A model generated the notes under the pieces. It worked only from the letters and a program-made list of their open reading frames with translations, was not told where the DNA came from and searched no databases. A stretch of 64,000 nt of DNA, taken from Caldithrix abyssi DSM 13497. Its GTDB lineage: Bacteria > Calditrichota > Calditrichia > Calditrichales > Calditrichaceae. The first letter of the stretch is position 1. Each line of letters starts with the position of its first letter. Positions 17,078-23,156 of the stretch are shown one piece after another. The stretch is taken from positions 4,276,501 to 4,340,500 of the forward strand of contig NZ_CP018099.1 in the NCBI RefSeq assembly GCF_001886815.1, written 5' to 3'. The translations under genes and the position numbers were made by a program.

Positions 17078-17327
17078 AATCGAACTCCAGAGGGCTATCT
17101 TCGTCCTCGTTATCGCCATAACCGGCTAATTGCGCGACCCCTTCAATAAAATTGCCGTCAATTTCGGCCAATTTTTGTAATTCTTCTTTTTCTTTTATTG
17201 TTATAAGATCTTCCATTAATAACCCTTGCGCCCAACCGGCTACGTAAACCTTAAATTTATCGGTTAGCAAGCCCTGTTTTTTAACCTTTTTCACGTTTTC
17301 TATTAACGCTTTAAATTCTTTAGTCAT
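17076..17327 (-). CDS. Putative immunity protein of the MuF-nuclease toxin
   Basis: 83 residues, acidic (C-terminus GYGDNEDEDSPLEFD) with two helical segments (MTKEFKALIENVKKVKKQG, ITIKEKEELQKLAEIDG). It starts eight bases inside the end of the MuF-toxin gene, so the two are co-translated. Immunity proteins of polymorphic toxins are typically small, acidic and immediately downstream. No sequence family recognised; the call is from context. Confidence 0.62.
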   Translation of the reverse strand: MTKEFKALIENVKKVKKQGLLTDKFKVYVAGWAQGLLMEDLITIKEKEELQKLAEIDGNFIEGVAQLAGYGDNEDEDSPLEFD

Positions 17328-18420
17328 TTTCCCAACCCTCTCTATTTTTTGTTATAAATGTGCCATTCTTTTTTAAAATCGTAACCTGCTTAATTTCTCT
17401 TTTATCGTCAAACTTTATTGCTTTTTTAATGCCTTCAATAATTAAATCCTCTGCCAATGAGCCTTCGTTATAAAGCAAAACATGCCCGGCCTGTTTTTTG
17501 CCATTCCTTATTTGCCTGCGCGTTGCTTCCGTAATATTGGTTGCCGATGATGTCAAGCGTTTATATTCCACCGCCCGACCGTTTTCCCAGGTGTCTGCTA
17601 ATTTTATGCCTTTTGGGCCTGTAGCGTTCCGCAAAACAATCCTGAATCCGGAACGGGCGCGCAGTTTAGCGATTGTTATCTCTTTACTACGCTCTTTAAA
17701 TCCCTGTTCCACAAATACGCGTCCCTGTCCGTTTTTTTGCCTGTAAATTTCTTTACCTTCCATAGGCACCCAGCGATGCCGACAATTATAACCGCCCATA
17801 TAATAAAGCGCCGGTTGTCGGAATCGATTTAACTTACCTTCAATCTCTTCAATCCGATAAACGCCGCCAATATGTCGAACGCAAAAGGGCCTAACCGTGC
17901 CTGTTGGACCTGCGTAACGAACATATTTAGCGCCCGATTGCTTAATCTGCTCAATCCGCGCCAGGCGATCTAAAGCCGCCTGTGTGGTGTTTATTTCCGT
18001 TTCAATATGCCTTTTACGCAGCTTATATTTGCGTAAAGCAGCCCGCGCCGTTTCCTGCCAGTTTAAATCGCCTTTAATACCCTGTTCAATCGCCTGGCTT
18101 ATTTCTCGTATCAATCGGCGATCGATGTATTTTAAACTATAAAGCGCCATATCCTGTATTTCGTTAATGTGGCGCTGCGCATACGCGCTTAAAATATCTT
18201 CCGCCTTTTTTTGAACGTCTTCGCCGCCTGAATAATCATTTTTAAATTGCTCAAAAAGATCGTTTTCAACGCTTTTAATCAGCCTTTGAACATCATTTTT
18301 AAAGGATTCTTCAAAGCCGTTTTCTTTAATAAATTCCCTCACCCGCTTGCGTAAATTCCGCACATTGCCGCTTTCAAACTGCCGGCGAACAAAGCGCCTT
18401 ATCTCGTCTTCAAACCCCAT
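17320..18420 (-). CDS. MuF minor head protein fused to CdiA-CT-like nuclease toxin
   Basis: 366 residues. Residues 1-225 are a MuF/SPP1-gp7 head protein: long helices, then FCVRHIGGVYRIEEIEG and GGYNCRHRWVPM, the usual Cys/His motif. Residues 260-366 resemble the tRNA-nuclease CdiA C-terminal domain (restriction-endonuclease-like fold): GIKLADTWENGRAVEYKRL provides D and E-Y-K, and RNGKKQAGHVLLYN follows. MuF toxins ride in the virion head and are injected or act between cells. The partner gene overlaps the 3' end. GGGAG precedes the ATG. Confidence 0.8.
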   Translation of the reverse strand: MGFEDEIRRFVRRQFESGNVRNLRKRVREFIKENGFEESFKNDVQRLIKSVENDLFEQFKNDYSGGEDVQKKAEDILSAYAQRHINEIQDMALYSLKYIDRRLIREISQAIEQGIKGDLNWQETARAALRKYKLRKRHIETEINTTQAALDRLARIEQIKQSGAKYVRYAGPTGTVRPFCVRHIGGVYRIEEIEGKLNRFRQPALYYMGGYNCRHRWVPMEGKEIYRQKNGQGRVFVEQGFKERSKEITIAKLRARSGFRIVLRNATGPKGIKLADTWENGRAVEYKRLTSSATNITEATRRQIRNGKKQAGHVLLYNEGSLAEDLIIEGIKKAIKFDDKREIKQVTILKKNGTFITKNREGWEND

Positions 18421-18426
18421 CGCTCC

Positions 18427-18462
18427 CTTTAACCTTTAATCTTTCATCTTTAATCTTTAATT
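18427..18462. repeat. TTTAATCTTTCATC simple-repeat tract
   Basis: Intergenic tract of degenerate 7-10 bp units (ACCTTTAATCTTTCATCTTT), one of many such tracts in the window, including some inside the MuA genes. Confidence 0.7.
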
Positions 18463-18464
18463 TT

Positions 18465-18677
18465 CTAAATCTCAACAATCACTTTTTTAAACAATCGATT
18501 GTCAAATTCAATTTTATGTGTTAGCCTTGTTTCCGTAAAATAACGCGCCCCGCATTCACTGCAAATAATTTCCCGCGTATCCATATTGGCCCGCCGCCAA
18601 ACGCCGTCGCGGTAAACCATATTTCGGTAAACACGAACCACCCGCTCTTTATCCTGCCCGCACCTGGGACATATCAT
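18465..18677 (-). CDS. Zinc-ribbon protein
   Basis: 70 residues with two CxxC pairs (MICPRCGQDKE; ICSECGARYF) that would bind zinc. Mu Com is a similarly small zinc-finger regulator, but no specific similarity was seen. Ends the early operon just before the MuF gene. AAGG precedes the ATG. Confidence 0.6.
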   Translation of the reverse strand: MICPRCGQDKERVVRVYRNMVYRDGVWRRANMDTREIICSECGARYFTETRLTHKIEFDNRLFKKVIVEI

Positions 18678-18683
18678 AACGCC

Positions 18684-18745
18684 TTAACTCCTAAACATCT
18701 AAACATCTAAACACCTAAACACCTAAACTTCTAAATCCCTAAACT
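18684..18745. repeat. CTAAACATCTAAACACC simple-repeat tract
   Basis: Seven or more tandem 8-9 bp units of the form CTAAACAYC between two early genes. No coding potential. Confidence 0.7.
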
Positions 18746-19085
18746 AATAATCCCCTCTCCGCCATTCCACATAAAACCGCTTATCCTTATTGTTAAGCCA
18801 GTTCACAATAAATCGCCGGTAATTCTTTTTGCGTCGCCGCGGATCGGCTAAAAGCCATACGTACATCTTATTGAGTTCCTGCCGTAATTCTTTTTCGCCA
18901 TAGGTTTTTACTAAATGCTCTACAAATTCAAAATCAATAGCCGGTTTGCTGTCTTTAAAAAAACGCGTTTCGTTTATTTTTTTTAAAAGCCGTTCAACAA
19001 CATCTTTTTTATTAACGTTCGCCTGTTGAGCGGCCTTTAAAATCTCTTCTCTATATAAATCATCATGCCCAGCCATATCATTCAA
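18744..19085 (-). CDS. Hypothetical early phage protein
   Basis: 113 residues, helical and basic (LYREEILKAAQQANVNKKDV, ELRQELNKMYVWLLADPRRR, YRRFIVNWLNNKDKRFYVEW). The arginine/lysine-rich C-terminal half suggests nucleic-acid binding. Position after GemA fits the place of a middle-gene regulator or replication accessory. No family recognised. Confidence 0.5.
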   Translation of the reverse strand: MNDMAGHDDLYREEILKAAQQANVNKKDVVERLLKKINETRFFKDSKPAIDFEFVEHLVKTYGEKELRQELNKMYVWLLADPRRRKKNYRRFIVNWLNNKDKRFYVEWRRGDY

Positions 19086-19115
19086 CCATTAAACTATTCA
19101 ACCATTCAACTGATT

Positions 19116-19493
19116 TTATTTCAAACTCTCAATCGCCTTTATAACCTTTTGCACCTTGTTGCGCGGTATCCATTCAAGGCGATCTATTTTTATTATGCGC
19201 TTTACAAAATTCTCTAAACCCTCCACGCTTTTATTGCGCACTTTAGGATTCGATTGCCATAAATATTTTAAATAACCGATTTGTTTTGGCGTTATCATGC
19301 CCTCACGATATTTTATTTTTATCCGGAAGCCGAATTTTTGAAAATAGCGGATTAAGCCCTTTGCCTGTTCCGGCGTTAAATCCTTGCTGCTTTTAACGCC
19401 GTATTGCCCTAAAATATCGCGATAGGTGTCTTCGTCGATCCCCAACTGCTGTTTAGCGATATGGATAATCTGTATTTGTTTTTTCGTTGCCAT
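19116..19493 (-). CDS. gemA: GemA-like regulatory protein (DUF1018)
   Basis: 125 residues of the Mu gp16/GemA family: MATKKQIQIIHIAKQQLGID and YRDILGQYGVKSSKDLTPEQ, then the second half MITPKQIGYLKYLWQ and IPRNKVQKVIKAIESL. Mu GemA alters host gene expression and DNA supercoiling. Prophage 2 has a longer member. Confidence 0.85.
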   Translation of the reverse strand: MATKKQIQIIHIAKQQLGIDEDTYRDILGQYGVKSSKDLTPEQAKGLIRYFQKFGFRIKIKYREGMITPKQIGYLKYLWQSNPKVRNKSVEGLENFVKRIIKIDRLEWIPRNKVQKVIKAIESLK

Positions 19494-19495
19494 AA

Positions 19496-19807
19496 TTAGA
19501 ATCCATTGTGTTTCTCGTAAAATTCAAATCGCGGATGTTTTTTTCCTTTCTTATCTATAACTTCTAATTTGTGTATTTGAAACAATCCGCCTAAGGTCCA
19601 ATTACACCCCATCTTAGCGGTAAACCTTCCAATACAACTAAATCCAAGGCGATACCATATTTGATTAGTCGGTACCCCGGCATCTTCAAAATCTTTATAT
19701 GATTGGATTGTTCCACATTTAGGGCATATAAATTTCCACTTTTTTCTGTCTTTTCCAAAAAGAGATTCCCCTTTTCTTATGTATTCTTCAACGGTCATTA
19801 CTTGCAT
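19496..19807 (-). CDS. VVA0879-family zinc-binding phage protein
   Basis: 103 residues. Pattern MTVEEYIRKGESLFGKDRKKW, FICPKCGTIQSYKDFEDAG, FSCIGRFTAKMGCNWTLGG, with four cysteines for metal binding, resembles the VVA0879 family of small phage proteins of unknown function. AGGAGG ribosome site lies upstream in the duplicated sequence block. Confidence 0.6.
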   Translation of the reverse strand: MQVMTVEEYIRKGESLFGKDRKKWKFICPKCGTIQSYKDFEDAGVPTNQIWYRLGFSCIGRFTAKMGCNWTLGGLFQIHKLEVIDKKGKKHPRFEFYEKHNGF

Positions 19808-19822
19808 AATTAATTACCTCCT

Positions 19823-19849
19823 TTAATTCAAACTTATCTTTACGCGTCG
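19823..19849. repeat. Direct repeat copy 1 (duplicated 3' end of the 20493 gene)
   Basis: 27 bases identical to 20493-20519, with weaker similarity for about 25 more. Both encode the same C-terminal peptide (LKRRVKISLN) on the minus strand. The copies bracket the structured element and the plus-strand gene. Confidence 0.8.
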
Positions 19850-19872
19850 CTTCAATTGCAATAGTTTATAAA

Positions 19873-19923
19873 GCAGGGCCTAAATTCTTAGACCCTGCCG
19901 CCGCACATCCCCTTTGCAGGAGA
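19873..19923 (-). ncRNA. Conserved structured element, copy 1 (GNRA hairpin plus terminator-like stem)
   Basis: On the minus strand UCUCCU-GCAA-AGGGGA forms a hairpin with a GNRA loop, followed by UGUGCGGCG, then a stem GCAGGG...CCCUGC and a short U run. A 31-base core matches prophage 2 copy 2 with two differences, one of which changes the loop from GCAA to GAAA while keeping the GNRA rule. It may be a small RNA, a transcript end or part of a mobile cassette; a peptide reading is less likely here because no start codon is seen. Confidence 0.5.
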
Positions 19924-19996
19924 TTGTTTTTTTTTATTTTTTTTATTATATTCTTTATGCCGCGCATCCTTAATTAATTTGCCAGGAGATAGTTCC

Positions 19997-20485
19997 ATGG
20001 TTGAATTAATAGGTTTTATTTCACAAATGATTGATATAATTTCTAAAGGCATTGAACTAAAAGATCGAAAAAAAGAAAAATCGCCTGTTTTCCACTTTAA
20101 AGTTAATGGCTTTTCGTTAGATAAAAAATGCTTGCTCTTAGAAGTTTCTGTTTCTAATAATTCTGAAATGCCTTTCACGATCGTTGGTTTTAAATTAATT
20201 TTAGGCGATTTAGAAATTGATAATTTACCTATTGAAAATGTAAAAATCATTACCAGCGCCGGCGATGTTATCCAGGTAAATGCGCCGTTCAACTTATTTA
20301 TTATGGAACGCAAAAAAATAAAATCATTAAAAATCTTACCTTCTAATTTATACCTCCTACAAAACCAAACCGATTCTGGGTTAATTTTATTTGAACTGCC
20401 TCCTAAAATCGACATTACACAAAACGCTAAATTAAAATTATTAATTGGAGGATATGATTTTGATATTTCCGCTAACATATTATGA
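19997..20485 (+). CDS. Hypothetical cargo protein opposite to the early operon
   Basis: 162 residues. N-terminal amphipathic helix (MVELIGFISQMIDIISKGIE) then a beta-sandwich pattern (VFHFKVNGFSLDKKCLLLEV, MPFTIVGFKLILGDLEID, LIGGYDFDISANIL). ATG chosen because AGGAG lies eight bases upstream. Read against the surrounding operon and bracketed by a duplicated gene end, so it looks like a late insertion. No family recognised. Confidence 0.6.
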   Translation: MVELIGFISQMIDIISKGIELKDRKKEKSPVFHFKVNGFSLDKKCLLLEVSVSNNSEMPFTIVGFKLILGDLEIDNLPIENVKIITSAGDVIQVNAPFNLFIMERKKIKSLKILPSNLYLLQNQTDSGLILFELPPKIDITQNAKLKLLIGGYDFDISANIL

Positions 20486-20492
20486 ACCTTAA

Positions 20493-20519
20493 TTAATTCA
20501 AACTTATCTTTACGCGTCG
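20493..20519. repeat. Direct repeat copy 2
   Basis: Same 27 bases as 19823-19849; here they form the real 3' end of the small membrane protein gene. Confidence 0.8.
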
Positions 20520-20678
20520 TTTTAATCTCAACATCTTATAAAGCTGCGCTTTTACAAATCGCTCTTTTTTCAACTCTAAGTTTAATCGTTTTTCTCTTAT
20601 CTTTAACTCAATGATCCACGTCAAAAGAAAAACAATAATCCATATCAAAAAAAAGATCAAATCGTCTTTAAACATCAC
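20493..20678 (-). CDS. Small single-pass membrane protein
   Basis: 61 residues: one hydrophobic helix (LIFFLIWIIVFLLTWII) then a basic coiled-coil-like tail (LKIREKRLNLELKKERF). Part of the early operon. Its last 10 or so codons are duplicated further downstream. No family recognised. Confidence 0.55.
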   Translation of the reverse strand: MMFKDDLIFFLIWIIVFLLTWIIELKIREKRLNLELKKERFVKAQLYKMLRLKRRVKISLN

Positions 20679-20680
20679 TT

Positions 20681-20899
20681 TTAACCTTTTATCTTTTTAT
20701 CTTTATTCTTTAACATATACCGCGCCACTTTTTTGCCGTTCTTTAATTCAATCAATTGCGAATCAATTCGGTAGCCTCTTTGCCGTAATTCCCAGATGCG
20801 CGCGCTTAATCGCAAACAGCCGTAAAGCCGTAACGCCTCCAGCGCCGTAATGCCCTTATTTCTTATCAAATGTTTTAAAATTAATTCGCTTTGCGTCAT
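20681..20899 (-). CDS. Winged helix-turn-helix protein
   Basis: 72 residues: SELILKHLIRNKGITALEAL, YGCLRLSARIWELRQRGYRI and a beta wing (LIELKNGKKVARYML). This matches the small HTH proteins common in prophages that have ALxxYGxxRLSARIxELR. Overlaps the gene upstream by four bases. DNA-binding; target unknown. Confidence 0.75.
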   Translation of the reverse strand: MTQSELILKHLIRNKGITALEALRLYGCLRLSARIWELRQRGYRIDSQLIELKNGKKVARYMLKNKDKKIKG

Positions 20900-21102
20900 T
20901 TTTTATTTTCCCGCTTTGATTTTTTAGAAATAACCATTGGTTGATAATAGCCGTAATGTTCAATCTCAAAACGTTTTTGTTCTTCCGTCAGGCGATCAAT
21001 AATCCCAAACTCTTCAGGATTCCATGAAGTAAACACTTTTTGCAATTGACACAAATTGACATTGCTTAATAACTGCTTAACCATGCGCTCCGACGCATTC
21101 AT
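20896..21102 (-). CDS. Conserved early phage protein (relative in prophage 2)
   Basis: 68 residues from the second ATG, which follows AAAGAA. FTSWNPEEFGIIDRLTEEQK and FEIEHYGYYQPM match the prophage 2 protein (FTSWRPEEFGRVDYIVEKQ, FELKNYGYYQKY). Not recognised elsewhere. Lies after Gam in both prophages. Confidence 0.65.
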   Translation of the reverse strand: MNASERMVKQLLSNVNLCQLQKVFTSWNPEEFGIIDRLTEEQKRFEIEHYGYYQPMVISKKSKRENKK

Positions 21103-21143
21103 TTCTTTAACCTTTAATCTTTGATTTTTAATCTTTCCCCTCA

Positions 21144-21180
21144 AAAAGCGCCCCGCCCCCAGGGGTCAAAGACGAGGCGC
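21144..21180 (-). terminator. Terminator after Gam
   Basis: Minus-strand stem GCGCCTCG/CGGGGCGC (one G-U pair) followed by five T, downstream of the Gam gene. Prophage 2 has a different hairpin at the same place, so attenuation after Gam seems conserved in position. Confidence 0.65.
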
Positions 21181-21204
21181 CTGCGCGATCTCCCGGATCG
21201 TCCG

Positions 21205-21750
21205 CTAACTTGCTTTTTCCATATTTTCCGTGGCAATACGCGGCTCGTAATAAAATGTCTCTTCCTGAACAACCTGCACGCCCATGGTGTCTAAAACTTC
21301 CTGATCCAGTTGTTTAGTTAAGGCATCCTGAATAATTTTGTCTTTTGCCACTTCTTCCTTGGTCCGGATGTAATCGTCTTTAAAAACGCTGCGCTTAATC
21401 AATTCCAGTACCGCCTTCCAGGTAAAGCCTTTTAAGGTCTTCAATTTTGGCATGCCCAACCGAAAGCCCACAATTCCGTTGCTCAATTCTTTGCTCTTCT
21501 TTTTGCCAAATTCGTCCTTGTGCTCTTCGCAAAACAGGCTTAAATCCAGCTCCATGTCCGCAATCTCTTTTTTGATCGGATTGATCTTGTCGTCCAGAGC
21601 CTTACGCCGCCGCGCTTCCGCCTCGTTGTATTTATTCACCATCGCTTCCACATAGCTCTGTTTTTCCGCGATGGCCCGCAGCGTTTCGTTTACCTCTTCC
21701 CAGTTTTGCAGGTTGCTTTTTAAAACAACCTTTTTCCGTGCTTTGCCCAT
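21205..21750 (-). CDS. gam: Gam-like host nuclease inhibitor
   Basis: 181 residues of the Mu Gam family (Ku-like DNA-end binding): KVVLKSNLQNWEEVNETLRA, helical arm, then LFCEEHKDEFGKKKSKELSN and GIVGFRLGMPKLKTLKGFTW. Protects linear phage DNA from exonucleases. About 55-60 percent identical to the prophage 2 copy. Codon use resembles neighbours. Confidence 0.92.
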   Translation of the reverse strand: MGKARKKVVLKSNLQNWEEVNETLRAIAEKQSYVEAMVNKYNEAEARRRKALDDKINPIKKEIADMELDLSLFCEEHKDEFGKKKSKELSNGIVGFRLGMPKLKTLKGFTWKAVLELIKRSVFKDDYIRTKEEVAKDKIIQDALTKQLDQEVLDTMGVQVVQEETFYYEPRIATENMEKAS

Positions 21751-21766
21751 AATTTTTCCTTTCTTG

Positions 21767-21967
21767 TTAATTTGGAATAATGGTTTTATGATTTACAACT
21801 TCAAGGTTTAAAATGGGATACGTCAGACGCGGAACCTTTAATGCTATTTTTTTCTCTCCGTCGTCCAAAATGATGGTGCGAAAATAAATATAGCTCACAC
21901 GGTAAATTCGTTCATCATATCTTACAAAGTCCCCGCGCCGTATGCGGTTATTATTTTTATCAAACAT
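21767..21967 (-). CDS. Small SH3-like early protein
   Basis: 66 residues of short strands (RIRRGDFVRYDERIYRVSYI, YFRTIILDDGEKKIALKVPR). The prophage 2 homologue occupies the same slot between MuB and Gam. Possibly a small nucleic-acid-binding barrel; function unknown. Confidence 0.65.
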   Translation of the reverse strand: MFDKNNNRIRRGDFVRYDERIYRVSYIYFRTIILDDGEKKIALKVPRLTYPILNLEVVNHKTIIPN

Positions 21968-21978
21968 GATTACCCCTC

Positions 21979-22857
21979 CTAAATGATCAGCGTTTCCGCC
22001 GCCCTTTGCACCATACTTTTACTGACCTGGTTGTGGTTCAACTCAGCAATCCGCGCCGTCCGCAAAATCAATTTGGTAAGCGTCCGAACGCTGCCCTGGC
22101 ATTGTTTATAAAATTCCTGCCATATCCCGTTGCTCTCCGGAAATACCGCCATCGTAAACGCCTGAACGTCAACCGCGCTAACCGCCTGCAATTTTGTGGC
22201 TATCCCTACCCGACTGTAAAGCTGCGCGTAATCGCCGCGCTTGCCCCGCAGGTTGGTCAAAAGCCTGGGCATGCCAACCAGCAAAATGCCGATCCCCGCC
22301 TTGTCGTAAACGCGCCGCAAAAGCTCCAGCGCCCGGTAAGGCAAATGTTCCGCCTCATCCACAATAATCAACCGTCCGCTGTCTTTTAGCTTTTCCACCA
22401 CATCCGTAAACATATCATGGATTAACCCCTCGCCGTCGTAGCCAACCGCCTTGTGCAGTTCCCGGAACAATACGCGCGTTGTATAACCTAAATCCGCCTC
22501 TACTAAAATCACGTCCGGATTCTGCCGCGCATATTCCTTAACAGCCGTGGTCTTGCCCGTGCCCGCTTCGCCGATTACAAGACCTATTTCGCCGTCAATG
22601 TGGCAAAAACGCGCCGTTTCAAATACCTTTTGCGCATTGCTCGTTAACACAAACGGAAACAGCTTTTTGGGCGTTTGTAGGCGCTCTTGTTCCCGTTTTA
22701 AAAACGCCTTAACCGCTTCGTTAATGCGCTTTACATCGCCCTTATACTTGCCGTCCAGCCACTGGCTTAGCGCCGCGCCGCTAATGCCCAGCGCCCGCGC
22801 CACATGGCTCTGGCTCCAGCCCCGCGCTTCCATCAAGCGCTTAAGTTCTTCTCTCAT
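21979..22857 (-). CDS. MuB-like transposition target ATPase
   Basis: 292 residues. N-terminal helix-turn-helix (WSQSHVARALGISGAALSQW) then an AAA+ domain with Walker A GEAGTGKTT near residue 95 and Walker B RLIIVDEAEHL near 165, and sensor-type LLVGMPRLL. In Mu, MuB binds target DNA and activates MuA. Strong AAGGAGG ribosome site. Downstream of MuA in the early operon. Confidence 0.92.
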   Translation of the reverse strand: MREELKRLMEARGWSQSHVARALGISGAALSQWLDGKYKGDVKRINEAVKAFLKREQERLQTPKKLFPFVLTSNAQKVFETARFCHIDGEIGLVIGEAGTGKTTAVKEYARQNPDVILVEADLGYTTRVLFRELHKAVGYDGEGLIHDMFTDVVEKLKDSGRLIIVDEAEHLPYRALELLRRVYDKAGIGILLVGMPRLLTNLRGKRGDYAQLYSRVGIATKLQAVSAVDVQAFTMAVFPESNGIWQEFYKQCQGSVRTLTKLILRTARIAELNHNQVSKSMVQRAAETLII

Positions 22858-22878
22858 CTTACGCCTCCTTTTTGTAAC

Positions 22879-22894
22879 TCAAACTTTAGTTTGA
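22879..22894. repeat. Mini-hairpin at a stop codon (TCAAAC TTTA GTTTGA)
   Basis: Perfect 6-bp stem with TTTA loop overlapping the stop codon of the 22886 gene. Confidence 0.68.
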
Positions 22895-23077
22895 GTGAAT
22901 CAGCATTTTCGATAAAAACAACTTTACTTTCTCTAAGCGTTGATCAACATATCGCGACCGATACCAGGCTTTAACAATAGCAACAAACCAATATCGGCTA
23001 ACCGCTTCCGCGCCGTTCACATAGGCATAACTCAATGTTTCATTCTTGCCCTTAACATTAAATACACTCACCCGCAT
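22886..23077 (-). CDS. Conserved small early protein (relative in prophage 2)
   Basis: 63 residues: MRVSVFNVKGKNETLSYAYV, NGAEAVSRYWFVAIVKAWYR. The first 30 residues are nearly identical to the prophage 2 copy. GGGGG precedes the ATG. Function unknown; the aromatic and basic middle could be an amphipathic helix. Confidence 0.65.
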   Translation of the reverse strand: MRVSVFNVKGKNETLSYAYVNGAEAVSRYWFVAIVKAWYRSRYVDQRLEKVKLFLSKMLIHSN

Positions 23078-23156
23078 CTTTACCCCCTTAAATTTTTGAA
23101 ATTCGTAACTCGTAATTCGTAATTTTTAATTGTCAATTATCCACTTTTTTTCTCAT

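Noticed and set aside
19888-20478. 196-codon ORF on the minus strand
   Set aside because: Antisense to the better plus-strand gene, which has a ribosome site and a plausible fold. The minus product has irregular composition and only its last ten codons cross the conserved element.
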